DNA of 64,000 nt, taken from positions 24,852,501 to 24,916,500 of the forward strand of contig NC_016132.3 in assembly GCF_000005505.3 (NCBI RefSeq). The letters are read 5' to 3'. Both the position numbers and the translations under genes were made by a program. Under the pieces are notes generated by a model. The model searched no databases. It was not told the origin of the DNA and worked only from the letters and a program-made list of their open reading frames with translations. Source of the DNA: Brachypodium distachyon (Eukaryota > Streptophyta > Magnoliopsida > Poales > Poaceae). Positions 31,653-42,413 of the stretch are shown piece by piece. Positions within the stretch are counted from its first letter, which is position 1. Every line of letters starts with the position of its first letter.

Positions 31653-34600
31653 GTGCCTGTTCTAGTGATCTGTGTGGAACTGGTTATGCCTCTTCCTTTT
31701 GGTGCTACCTTTATTTGTGGTTTAATGGATAGTCAATCTTCATGTTCTCATAAGTGGAATGTCCTTTCTTGGAATGTTCGGGGCTTGAATTCTGAAGAAA
31801 GGCGTCGTGCTGTGCGTGAGAAAGTGGAGGAAAGCCACTGCTCTGTGATCTGTTTACAAGAAACAAAGTGTGAACAGTTTGATCATCGTTTCCTCCGTTC
31901 CTTCTGCCCCAAGCGTTTTGATAATTTTGCTTTTGTTCCCTCGGTGGGCGCCTCTGGAGGTCTTGTTGTGATCTGGTGTTCCTCAGTTCTCTCGAGTCAG
32001 CTCCTTGACTCTCAGCATTTTGGGTTATCTATTCAGTTTGATTCTGCTCACACTCAGCTGCCGTGGAACCTGGTGGTTGTTTATGGTCCTTGTCAAGGGG
32101 AACAGAGAGATTGTTTTGTGGATTGGCTTTTTCATCTCCCCATTCTGCCTGAGCAAAATTGGTAATTTTATTCGTTCGGTAGATAATCGTAACAGGACAG
32201 GGGGGACCTGAATGATATGTTTATTTTCAATGAGATCATTGCTCATTTGGGTTTGCTTGAACTCCCCCTTAAAGGCCGCTCTTTCACTTGGTCTAACATG
32301 CAAGATAATCCTCTTTTAAAGCAACTTGACTGGTTTTTAACTTCTAGTGATTGGATCACTCATTTTCCCAACACTATGGTGCACCCCTTAGCTCGTACTG
32401 CGTCTGACCATGTCCCGTGTGTGGTTCAAATTGACACTGTGATCCCCAAAGCAAAGATCTTTAGGTTTGAGAATTTTTGGGTTGAGCAGCCTAGTTTTCT
32501 TGAGTGTGTAGCTACAGCTTGCAGAGGGGGGGGGGGGGGGGGGGTCTTGGGTCTCTCGTTGTCTCGTGCTCTGTCCACCAAAGTTCAAGGCCACTCGACA
32601 GCATTTGAAGAAATGGCGTCTACACTCAAGCTGTTGATTGACATGTGCAACATGGTCATCCTATTTTTTGATCAGCTTGAGGAACTTCGTCCTCTGACTG
32701 TGCCTGAATCAAATTTTCGTAAAATTGTTAAACTACACCGTGAGGGGTTCCTACGTACTCAGTGCTTATATTGGCGCAAGCGTTGCACCATTCGCTGGTT
32801 TCAGTTGAAGATGAAAATACCAGATATTTCCATGCTAAAGCTACTGAATGTTTTCGTCGCAATACCATCTCTCGCCTTACTCTGTCTGATGGTAGGATTA
32901 TCTCTGATCATGGGGAGATGGCAACTACCTTCCTTTTGGATTTCAAGTCACGTATGGGCACGTCTGTGGGAATTGAGATGCAGTTTGACTTGGCTAGTTT
33001 GATTTCGCCAATTCCGAATCTGGAGTCCCTTGCCTATCTTTTTTCTCGGGAGGAAACAAATCTTGTCATTCAGAAAATGCCTTCGGATCATGCTCCGGGG
33101 CCAGATGGTTTTAATGAGGCTTTTGTTAAGTGGTGTTGGCCTTTGATCGCTGAGGATTTTTATTGGCTTGCGGATGATTTTGCTCTTGGATCTGTCTCCC
33201 TTCAAAGTCTTAATGGCTCTTACATTACTTTGGTGCCAAAGAAGCAATCTCCTGAAACGGTCAATGACTTCGCCCCATATCTCTTACCAATATGTGTCTC
33301 AAGTTCTTGACCAAGATGATGGCTAATCGGCTGCAGGATGTGATCTTGGACTGCATACACAAAAAACAATGTGGTTTCCTCAGGTCTAGGTCAATTCAGG
33401 ATTGTATTGCTTGGACTTTTGAGTACCTTCATCAGTGTAAGGCGTCCCATAGTCCTATTGTTCTCTTGAAGCTGGATTTTGCCAGCGTTTGATACCGTGG
33501 AGCATGAGGTTATTCTGCTCATTCTGAGGCATAAAGGATTCCCTGGCCGTTGGATTGATTGGGTTGCTAAGCTTCTTCGCTCTGGTTCTTCTTCGGTCAT
33601 GTTGAATGGGGTTCTGGGGAAGATGTTTCCTTGTCGCTGGGGAGTGCGACAAGGGGATCCTCTCTCCCCTCTCCTCTTTGTTTTAGCAGCTGATCTGTTG
33701 CAATCTGTTATCAATGATCTTCTCCGCCGTGATTGCATTTCCCTGCCGATACCTTGTCATGACCAGGATTTTCCAGTCGTCCAATATGCGGATGATACTT
33801 TGATTATCATGTCTGCCGATTGTTCTCAATTGCGTACCCTCAAATCTACCATTGAGGATTTTTGCCTTTCTACGGGATTTCGAGTTAATTTTTAGAAATC
33901 TATTCTGATTCCGATTTATGTTCCAGAGGATCAGGTTTCACCTCTGGCTGCTGTTCTAGGCTGCTCGATTGGATCGATGCCTTTCACCTATCTTGGGCTT
34001 GCTCTGGGCACTACTCGCCCTCGGTTGCAGGATTTTGCCCCTCTTATTGATCGTATGGAACGCAGACTGTTGGCTAGTTCTGGTTTCCTCTCTTATGGCG
34101 GGCGTCTTCAACTCGGCAATTCGGTTTTGTCCTCGCTTCCTACTTATTTTATGTGCTCGTTGGTTCTTCCCCCGGGGGTGATCAAGCAGATGGATAGAAT
34201 TCGTCGGCAGTGTCTTTGGCGTGGGAATAATAAGGGTTCCACAAGGCAGTCCCTTGTGGCCTCGGACAGAGTTTGTCAGCCGAAGATCAAGGGTGGTCTC
34301 GGTGTTGTCAACCTTCAACGACAAAATGTGGGTCTTCTTCTCAAGCAGCTTCACAAATTTTATAACAATGATCCTACGCCCTCAGTTCGGCTTATTTGGT
34401 CTTCCAATTACCATGGAGTGGTGCCCCATGCTACTCAGTTTTGTGGCTCCTTTTGGTGGAAGGACATTATGAAGCTTGTTGATACTTTCATAGACATAAC
34501 CTCGGTGACTGTTGGTTCTGGCCGTTCTGTTCTGTTTTGGTCTGACAAGTGGAGTGGTCGTGTTCTTAAGGATGATTGGCCTCACCTATTCTCCTTTGAT

Positions 34601-35302
34601 GTTGACTGTTTCTTATCTGTGGAGGATGTTGCGACGGCACGGGATCTTCCTTCTTTATTCAAGTTGCCTTTGTCCCAGGAGGCTTTCGAGGAGTTGGGTC
34701 ATTTGACCACTTTGGTGCAATCTTTGCAGCTACATTCGGATTCAGACTGCTGGGGATTTTCTTGGGGTGCAAGATACTCTTCCAGCAAATTTTATGCGTT
34801 GGGTTTCACTCAGGTGATGGCTCCTAGGGCACCCCCCGCATTAAGGTTTTTGCCTGGCTGTTACTTGTGGATCGTCTTAATACGAGGGATATGATGCGTC
34901 GACGACACTGGAGGATGGATGATGATGACCATTGTGTTCGTTGCCGTGGTTGTTTCCTTGAAGATTGGCAGCATCTCTTTCTTCTCGTGCACCTTCAGCC
35001 AAAGAGTTTGGTCTTTTCTCCAAATTGATTGGCGATCTGGTTCTTCCTTGGATGCGGTTGTTCGACAGGCGGGGAACTCCTTTGGACATCCATTCTTGAT
35101 TGAGGTTGCGGCCTTTGCTTGCTGGCACATTTGGAAACAACGCAATGGTTTGATCTTTTCTGGGATTATGCCTTCGTTCAGCTCCTGGCGTGCCAATTTT
35201 CTTCATGACCTTCATCTCTTGAGACATAGATTCAAGCCGGGGCTGGTTCCTCGGTTTGTGGCTTGGCTAGATTCTTTGTTGTATACTAGTAACAATAGGT
35301 AG
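31653..35302 (+). pseudogene. LINE 2 ORF2: endonuclease-RT, broken
   Basis: Endonuclease domain from about 31730 (WNVLSWNVRGLN, then SVICLQETK with its catalytic Glu) stops at 32165. Its end (LPLKGRSFTWSN) and the linker follow at 32217-32800, then RT with PGPDGFNEAFVKW (33310 frame), GVRQGDPLSPLLFVLAADLL and the catalytic YADD at 33785-33796. The thumb runs over 33977-34894 and the zinc-binding C-terminus over 34919-35302. Stops or frameshifts occur near 32165, 32800, 33300, 33490, 33895 and 34890. A 19-base G run (526-544 in the 32-kb block) lies in the linker after the endonuclease. Confidence 0.88.
32526..32544 (+). repeat. 19-base poly-G run
   Basis: An uninterrupted run of G inside LINE 2 ORF2. 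It translates as a Gly stretch and is likely an expanded slippage site; the true length may differ. Confidence 0.9.
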
Positions 35303-35407
35303 TTAGGTAAGTTTTTGTCTTCCTTTGTCCCTTGTACAGTGTTGTTCCTTTTATTAATAAAGTTGCTGTAGGGGCTTCCCCTACAGTTTTCGGTCAAAAA
35401 CAAACAG

Positions 35408-35682
35408 TCACAAGTTCCCCTGCGAGCAACAACTTCAAGGATTCGTCTACTGTGATTAGTACTGCACGCACTACATTTAGCAGTGGATAAACGACTTCAA
35501 GCCGAAGGGGAAGAAGACCTTCTAAGATGTGAGAATCTTTTTCTGGGCACCGCCGAAGTAGGACACAACTCAGAAATTCTCGTGTACGAGATCCAGAAGG
35601 ACATCGCCGGAATCTTCAACAAGGAGGTCCTCAATTTGACCGTTGATTTCTACGGCGGTGGGGTTGTCACAAAAACATTGTA
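35408..35682 (+). pseudogene. Ulp1/C48-like peptidase-domain gene, right part
   Basis: Directly after the LINE 2 duplication the interrupted frame resumes as HKFPCEQQLQGFVYCD, stop, YCTHYI, stop, QWINDFKPKGKKTF. This matches the catalytic-Cys end of Ulp1-like domains in CACTA-associated genes (pattern PC.QQ..G...CGYYVC..I), with two in-frame stops where Tyr/Trp-like codons are expected. The left part lies at 27394-28577. The gene is dead both by the LINE and by independent stops. Confidence 0.6.
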
Positions 35683-35867
35683 ATCTCATTTTGAAACACT
35701 TTGTATGCATGTGACTTGAATGTTTAATTCATGTGGAACTTGTTAATATATTGTTGCTATAATGTTGTTTCTATATTGTTTGTTTGCTGTTATATACTGT
35801 CTATATATACTGATGCTATAATGTGCTACAAGAATATTAAATAATTTATGTATTTGTGTTATTTTTT

Positions 35868-36152
35868 CACTAGAAAAACGTACCCGTGGCGGTTCACAAC
35901 CACCGCCACTAGTACGAACACGAAGCTTCCACTGGAAATCACCAGTGCCGGGTCTGCAGTCCGCCACTGGTGTCCTCTACGCACCTTTCAGAAAGTGCTG
36001 AAGGCATCACCTGTGACGGGGATTTGGACCCCATTGGTGCCCTATGACCACCGGTGGCGAGTATTTTGCCTGCCACTGGAGGTCAAATCTCAGTGGCGAA
36101 GAGTTGATGGCGGGCCTGACCACCGCCACTGTAGGGTTTTTCTGCAGCAGTG
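35868..36152. mobile_element. small CACTA-type element
   Basis: Starts CACTAGAAAAAC and ends GTTTTTCTGCAGCAGTG, the inverse CACTGCTGCAGAAAAAC; the left end appears to have lost GCTGC after CACT. It has subterminal repeats of CCACCGCCACT/AGTGGCGG in both orientations, as in CACTA (En/Spm) termini. No transposase. A matching 3-bp target duplication is not evident. It may also be the terminal part of the larger CACTA element that carried the Ulp1-like gene. Confidence 0.6.
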
Positions 36153-37050
36153 CTAGCCTACCCCTAAAGAACTTGCATGAGCGAGTCGTGACTGAGCTTG
36201 AAGAAACGCTGATCCAGCGGCTCAGCCCGTGCGTTTAGATTAACATCTACCGTCCTCGTCTAACCTCGGCAACAACAGTACGACCGGGCTCCCTCGCCTT
36301 TATTGGGAATTCAGAAGATAAATTAGAGTTTTTTTAAGATGCAAATTGAGAGAGAATTCAGAGTGAGGAAAGCAAGGGGAGGGAGCTGAGTTTAGTTTTT
36401 CTCAACAATCAACTGTAAAATATTCTCAAAATAATTACATGCGTTGGAGAAATGATGTTTTATATGTGTGTAAAACTTCAAGTTCAAACTCAATTGCATT
36501 TAGTAGTAGAAAAAAACAAATTCAGCACCAATAGTGGATCTTCACTGTTTGGCACTGTTTATTTGTTTTCCCCAGTCCCATATTAATTGACTTTCTATTA
36601 CATGTATCTAAACACTTTTTAAGCATAGATACATCCATATTTGGCAAATTTGAGTCACTTAATATGGGACTGAGGGAGTATTTTCTTTAATTTCTTCCAA
36701 TGTAGGTTATTTTTAAGAACTTTTTAAAACTTATGAACATGATTTTTATGAAGTTTGCATTGTTTGCATTGAAAGATGGTTTTCACCGGATATGTGGAGC
36801 CAGATGCCCCCTCAGTCCCTAGCTAACTGGACACGGCCGGTGCTTCAGGCAACTTCATTTCCCTCGGGCCTGATCCTAGGCAGGGGCAGAGCTGGCATGT
36901 AGCTATTGGGTTCGAATGAAACCAATAAAATTAGGCTAATCCCTTTATATTCATTGGTTCTTTACTCTTTATAACTACTTGAAAAAAAAATCACAGCAAA
37001 AGACCTCTTTAATAAACAACTAGTTATGTCGTGTGACATATTGGCCTATG
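36153..37050. other. intergenic with Stowaway-like MITE
   Basis: AT-rich sequence. 36560-36680 holds a decayed Stowaway-like pair (CCCAGTCCCATATT / AATATGGGACTGAGGGAGTA). GGCAGGGGCAGAGCTGGCATGTAG near 36890 resembles one hAT-type terminus, without a matching right end. No gene. Confidence 0.5.
36560..36680. mobile_element. Stowaway-like MITE, degenerate
   Basis: CAGTCCCATATTAATTGAC on the left pairs imperfectly with GTCACTTAATATGGGACTGAGGGAGTA on the right. TA end retained on the right. Confidence 0.55.
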
Positions 37051-38530
37051 GATTAACAGGATTGATAGAATACTCATATCAACAAGGTATACTTATTTTT
37101 TCGGGAGCTCATCCGAAAGAACCTCAAAGTTAAGTTTCTTCCAGGAGCGCATGAGTAAGCACAAAATGTGCTGGAAAGACATGTGTTGGTCTGTGTGGCC
37201 AGTCTTAAAGCCTTGAAAGCTGCCAGTGGTGACGTTGGAGCGTTACAGATTGGTATTAGAGCCGACCCATGCGGTTAGCGACATGTGCGGGTCTGGTGTT
37301 TAGACATTTTTCTTTCTGGAATACGTCAGGATCGACATATCTTCATTTATAGAAAGAGAACTGCTAGAGAGCAGTTAGTTCAGTACATAAGCAGCTACCC
37401 CATATCGCGCCACATGTTTCCTATTCCTACGTCAGGCAAGGAAGGCCGAAGAAATACAGAATTACATGTAAAAAGTTTAGCTGTGGACCAATTTCTCCAT
37501 TCTTTGACGATCTCAGAGAGAAGGCTGCGCAGGCTGGGGCGTTTGTGGTCGAAGACAATGCCGTTCCAGTGTTTCCATAGCATCCAGCAAACGAGACTCA
37601 CCACAGTAGCGCACTCCTTTCTGTCTTTTCCTTCAGTATGATTCTCAGTCCACCAAGTCGTCGGCTGGGCATCCGGAGAAGGAGTCCAATTTCCCCTGTC
37701 CCAGCAGGAGAAGAGCTTGAACCAGACCTCGCGTGCAAAAGAGCAACCTATTAACATGTGATTGATTGTTTCTGGGGCTTGGTCGCAGAACGGGCATGAC
37801 GCCGGGTGATTCAATCCCCGTTTCGCGAGTCTATCGGCAATCCAACAACGATCTCTTCTGGCAAGCCACATGAAGAATTTGCACTTGGTAGGAGCCTTAG
37901 ATTTCCAAATAAGGTCGAATCCAGGCGAGTAGGTTCTCCCCCTAGGAGCGCTCGATAAGCAGATTTCGAGGAGAACTTTCCCGATGGCTCCCAACTCCAT
38001 CAGAATGAGTCTTCACCTTCGGATGGGAGATGGATTCCCACGAAATTCCAAAGGGGCACAAACCTGCCAGTGTGCAGCCACTGCATTGAGATTGAGGGAT
38101 CTCGCCCATCTATGGTTTAGCAGGGCCTCTGCAATAGTGAGTTGGAGATCTCCCCTAGGAGCCGCCGCGCAGATATTAGGGGCAACATTTTTGAGGCGGA
38201 TGGCGAACACCCAAGGGTCTGTCCAGAAGAAAGTGGACAAGCCATTGGCGGCGTGGGCAGAAGTGGCGGCCTCAAACAAGTCGAGAGAAGGCCTCGGGAT
38301 ACGCAAGTGCAATTGGTGCCATGGCCTGTGAGGCTCAGTGCGTTGGAGCCATGGCCATTTAGACTGAAGCGCCACGTTGAGCATCTTGAGGTTGGGGATG
38401 CCGGGCTTAATAGGATTATAGGATTGATAGAATACTCATATCAACAAAGTATACCTTTTTTTCTGGGAGCCCATCCGAAAAGAATCTCAAAGTTAAGCGT
38501 GCTTGGCTCTTTGATAGTGGTCTGACGATG
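37051..38530 (+). mobile_element. 5S-like LTR retroelement (Cassandra/TRIM-type) holding a LINE fragment
   Basis: Two copies of one LTR-like block lie in direct orientation. The shared 31-bp text, GATTGATAGAATACTCATAT and onward, is at about 37060 and 38422, followed in both by GGGAGC(T/C)CATCCGAAA(A)GAA and TCTCAAAGTTAAG. The second copy keeps AAAGTTAAGCGTGCTTGG, which matches the internal promoter region of plant 5S rRNA. The first block ends GCGTTACA (37247) followed by TGGTATTAGAGCCGAC, a good initiator-Met-tRNA primer site. No coding capacity of its own. 5S-derived LTRs are the hallmark of Cassandra elements; family assignment is inference. The right LTR is truncated. Confidence 0.55.
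37395..38400 (-). pseudogene. LINE RT C-terminus fragment (LINE 3)
   Basis: The minus strand reads LNVALQSKWPWLQRTEPHRP (38384 frame) through FFWTDPWVF, then after a frameshift CKFFMWLARRDRCWIADRL and CPFCDQAPETINHMLIGC (38000-37395). This is the RT tail and zinc-binding domain of an L1-type LINE, related to LINE 1 but a separate copy. It lies between the two 5S-like LTR blocks. No endonuclease or RT core is present. Confidence 0.8.
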
Positions 38531-39217
38531 AAAGACGAGAGACTACGAATCAACGTCTCGGCAGTGGCATCTTGATGGTGGAATGACGTCGTCTAGCACA
38601 CCCTCTATCATCAGCTTGGTATGGACGTTTGTTCGATGGTGTGGCTCAGTGGGCTATCAGGATTATTCAACCGATTGGAAGGGGGGGTTTGACTTGGTGC
38701 GTTTTTCAAGATTAGTAGGTTTTGTACTATGTCATAGAGTGTAAGCGCATAATTGATCTAAGGGTATATAATTGTGTTGCGGTATTCTTCTTCAACATAT
38801 GACACACCTTCTTAGATGTATTTTAGAAAAAGAAAATGTGGCCAGGGCTGCCTGATGAGAGACAGCCAGTGATGGCAAACACATGTTCATGGTTGCCGAG
38901 AGCAGAGAGGATGGATTTGCAAAGACGACATCAATGACACACCTCCATGGCTCTAGCCCATCAGGGAAACAGAAGGGATTGAGTGGTATACTGGTATCGA
39001 AGACTAGAAGGAGATGTGGGCGAGACCATAAAAGATCGAGGAGATGTGAACAGATACAAAGCATCCGATCCTGATCGGACAGACCAAGGAGTGAGTGCGC
39101 CAGAAGACAGAAAGACAAAATAGTGCTCACAGAAATAGGAATCGCGTTAGTTTATTATAAAAATGGTTATTTAAGTAATTAAGTTTTTTGTTTTTTGACA
39201 GCTTAAGTCCCTCTTTT
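38531..39217. other. intergenic, nothing recognised
   Basis: Mixed-composition sequence. A minus-strand frame at 39130-38792 has no domain I can identify. Possibly decayed LINE 3' sequence, without proof. Confidence 0.4.
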
Positions 39218-40009
39218 TTAAGTCTTTGAAACAAGAGTTACATCATTGATAATTAGAGGAACAATGCTAGGGGCTGGGGAATCTACCGAGGAACAAGCAG
39301 CAGAGAATTTTGGTAGCTGTGCAACTTCGTGAGCCACTTCATTCGCCTCACGACAACAATGCTGGACTTGCAGTTTAACGAGCTCTGTCATAAGCACAAA
39401 GCAGTCATCAAAGATGGCGGCAGCCGGGCTGTAGTTTGCCTCTTTGCCGGAAAGAGTTTCGACGACTTGCATGTTATCAGAGTTCAACACAGCCCTACTG
39501 CACCCCAAAGAAATGGCCAGCTCCAAACCAAGCCGAACAGCCATGGCCTCGGCCGTCACCACATCTGAAACGAGCTCGATTTTTTCATTAATCGATGCAA
39601 CAAAAGCTCCCGACGCATCGCGAATAACAACGCCAGCTGAACCTTAAAGATTATCAATGTCAAAAGATGCTTCGACATTAATTTTGACACAATCCTGAGA
39701 TGGCTTTGTCCAACCTTGCTTCTTGATCTCCGCCCTATGATACGATGCAATTGAGAAGTTTGAGACCATGGCCGAGATGGAGAAAGCGGCTCGCTGAGGG
39801 GACATCTGCGGATCATTGTGCATGAATTGTCTCCTTTGCCACCACAAATGCCACACAGTAACAACGACCACCTCGCAGAGTCGGTCGACCGGAACAGCCG
39901 AACGGAGAGGCGAACAGAGAAGAAATTCTAGCACCGCCGGGCCGGCTCTATCCTGCAAGCATGCTTTCTTCACAAAGCTGATGTGATCGTTTGCCAAATA
40001 TTTATGCAT
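39218..40009 (-). pseudogene. non-LTR retrotransposon RNase H domain fragment
   Basis: The minus strand encodes VTVWHLWWQRRQFMHND (RT tail) and KINVEASFDIDNL (40009-39644), a TAA where Gln is expected, then AGVVIRDASGAFVASI and TAEAMAVRLGLELA, LNSDNMQVVETL and REANEVAHEVAQL (to 39218). This is the plant RVT_3-type RNase H. The usual Asp of KINVD is Glu here, while the catalytic Glu of TAEA and Asp of NSD are kept. The stop codon and missing RT core make it a relic. Confidence 0.75.
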
Positions 40010-40407
40010 GATATTCGTAGAAAAATGTATGCCTGGGCTTCTGTTCAGTGCCTAGTCTCTGTCAATGACAAATTAGAATGACACATTATCATAACCCAGA
40101 TTATTTATTTAATCTTATAAAACATATGGAATGTGCCAGGTCCATTCGTTAGGAAAGCGAACTACTGAGCCGTTCAAATCAGTGGAACGAGTAGTCGCAA
40201 TCGAAGCTACGTTAACCACCTGAGAAGCGTTTGTTGAGGATTGAACAACAATTCACACAACACCAACCTAATCACTTGAGCTTAAAAAACTGCGAAACCG
40301 GAGGCAGTGCAGGAGTGCACGCAACAAAAGAAACATAAATTGAATCATGTGGACTTCAGCCTAGCTAGCTTGGTCCAAAGCAGTGCCCATTCCCAGCTCC
40401 TACCGCT
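40010..40407. other. intergenic, upstream of the truncated ATL gene
   Basis: AT-rich spacer. I see no paired repeat ends, no domain-bearing frame and no confident TATA element. Confidence 0.4.
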
Positions 40408-40833
40408 ATGCACTTCGTAATATCACCCGACAACCTCCTCTTCTTCTGCTCCGTTACGGCGTCGGTCACTGCCGTCTTCGGCCTCTTCTCGCTGTACAAG
40501 CGCCTCGCACGCCATGAACAACGACATCAACCCTCTTCTATTCCAGCCGGAGTTTCAGAGGAGGAAGAAGCACTCACGGCGGCTTCGAGCCTTCTTCCCC
40601 CGTTCATGTACAACCGCCTCGTCCGGCACAGCGGCAAGGATAATATGAAGGCCTCGACAGAGTGCGCGATCTGCCTCGGCATGATCCAGGTCGGCGACAT
40701 GGTGAAGCTGCTGCCGGCATGCACCCACATCGATCTCTGGCTTGCTTCGCATTCGACATGCCCGCTTTGCCGGTTCAGGGTCAGCGATCACTCGGCAGCC
40801 ATTCAGAAAACGGCTCATGTTTCCTTTGCATAG
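40408..40833 (+). CDS. ATL-type RING protein lacking two zinc ligands
   Basis: Intronless, 141 residues. TM about 9-29, acidic linker, [13 protein letters not shown] (60-72; the LPxFxY-like motif), then a RING with Cys86, Cys89, Cys105 and His107, followed at once by [14 protein letters not shown] (Cys118, Cys121). In the sister genes six residues (LYHVEC) lie between His107 and Ile108 and supply the second His and sixth ligand Cys. They are missing here, an in-frame 18-bp loss. With only six ligands the RING should not fold as a normal cross-brace, so ubiquitin ligase activity is doubtful although the frame is intact. It could be a dominant-negative-like paralogue or a decaying copy; the sequence does not decide. 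Confidence 0.78.
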   Translation: MHFVISPDNLLFFCSVTASVTAVFGLFSLYKRLARHEQRHQPSSIPAGVSEEEEALTAASSLLPPFMYNRLVRHSGKDNMKASTECAICLGMIQVGDMVKLLPACTHIDLWLASHSTCPLCRFRVSDHSAAIQKTAHVSFA

Positions 40834-42413
40834 ATCATCAGGCTCATCTTTCCCCTGCATAGATCATCACCATCTGCAGGGAATGTCTGCACAGGGTTAT
40901 TTTTTCCCTTATTTTTTTGAATTTCAAGATAAACATGAATGTGTATGGCAGTGCTGAATCGTAATGTACATACTGTATTTTACTGGAATCGCAATCGAAT
41001 TGACATTTCATCCACCGGGGTTCCATAAATAACCCCCAACTTAGATTACAGATAGCTTTTCACTGTCAACATGTTAAGGCAGAGGAAATTCAGGGTGTTG
41101 AAGCATTCACGGAGGGGAATGCAGGATATAATACACTTAAAACCGAAGCAAAGTTGAATAAGTGCATGGGACCGAAGAGGGCAAGGACAAAGGACCCCTC
41201 TGAAAGTCTGAATGCTCATTTAAAATAATGCACATTTGAAAGAACAGAAGGAAAAATGGGGAAGCATCAGAGGGGGATTTTCTTTCTCTCCATACTCATC
41301 TACCTCCTGAAGAAATTCTTCAACCACTTAGGGAACACACTGCATTGCTGCAGATCAACATTTTATCATATACATGCAGAAAGGAGTTCAAGAAAATTCC
41401 TCAGAAATGCAACACGACCAAAATTGTTACAGATATAGACATGCATAAAACCACAGGTTGAGTTGCCAGGAAGAACTTTCGCTTAAATCTGCAGCGTTCT
41501 GACCATAGCTTGTTGTTCCTGTGAAGCTGCCGTTTTTGGGGGATGCACTGCAGTGGTACAACTATGATAAGGCAGAGGAAATTCAGGGTGTTGCAGCATT
41601 CACGGAGGGGAATGCAGGATATAATACACATAAAACATTAAAACCGAAGCAAAACTGACATATTGATACAGCATAGCATGAAAGAAGAGTTCCGCTTGGC
41701 AAGTTTAACATGGGAAGATTTTTCTAAGAACTGAAAATTGGTGAAGTGGCAGGATTTAAAATGTTAGGGCTCCTTTTGGAAAGTTGGGGTATAATAATTT
41801 TATTCGGTTAAGCTGTTTTTAGATATTTGGGTGTTTGCCTAACTTTTTTTCATCATTAAGTTGCAAAAAGAGATACATTATTACTTCCTAGAACATATAT
41901 GTTGAAATCTTGAGATGACAACAACTGGATAACTTGTGTCTAACTTTTAATCCAATATATCAAAACAGAGAAATGCACTTTTGAGAACTTCCTTTCCTTG
42001 GTAGCTTCAAAAGTAAGCACAACACGTTAACCGTAAACTGCAAGGGATAAAATTGGTAATTTTTGGGTTTCCCCTACTGTTTCCCGGTGAAATAAAAAAG
42101 GTTCTTTGTTGAAAAACCTCCCAAATAAAATTTGCTTCTTTCATGCAACAAGATGCTATTCACTTCGAAAGAATTTCCAAAAGTTTGACTCAGTGTTTGG
42201 CTACAGAACTACAGCTAGCCTCACCTTAGTAGATGCCTATCACTCTGTAAAATTCATCTGATGGTTAATTGTGTATACAGATATATGTTGACATGCATTC
42301 TCATCTTGGATCATTTTCAACCATTTAATAATATCAAAACCATATTTGAAGGATGTCGATTTATCAAACTGCAACTATCTACACGTGAATCTTGAAAAAA
42401 TTGACCTACAAAT
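40834..42413. other. intergenic with a split direct repeat
   Basis: 3' flank of the ATL gene, then AT-rich sequence. A segment of about 80 bp is duplicated at 41075 and 41568. No gene with a domain is seen. Confidence 0.45.
41075..41658 (+). repeat. pair of about 80-bp direct repeats, 493 bp apart
   Basis: TAAGGCAGAGGAAATTCAGG and onward (GGTGTTG.AGCATTCACGGAG..) occurs at 41075-41152 and again at 41568-41658, with few differences and one 7-bp insertion (ACATTAA) in the second copy. Confidence 0.85.

Larger units (their letters stand above)
28587..35407 (+). mobile_element. L1-type LINE, near full length but degenerate (LINE 2)
   Basis: A 6.8-kb plus-strand non-LTR element flanked by the 9-bp duplication TCACAAGTT (28578-28586 and 35408-35416). 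Its 3' end is A-rich (GGTCAAAAACAAACAG). It carries a 5' leader, an ORF1 region with zinc knuckles and an ORF2 with endonuclease, RT and zinc-binding C-terminus, all with multiple frameshifts. It lies exactly inside the Ulp1-like reading frame described on either side. Confidence 0.88.

Noticed and set aside
38480..38515. a functional 5S rRNA gene
   Set aside because: Only part of the 5S sequence is present, it is embedded in an LTR-like block repeated at 37 kb, and no full 120-bp gene can be traced.
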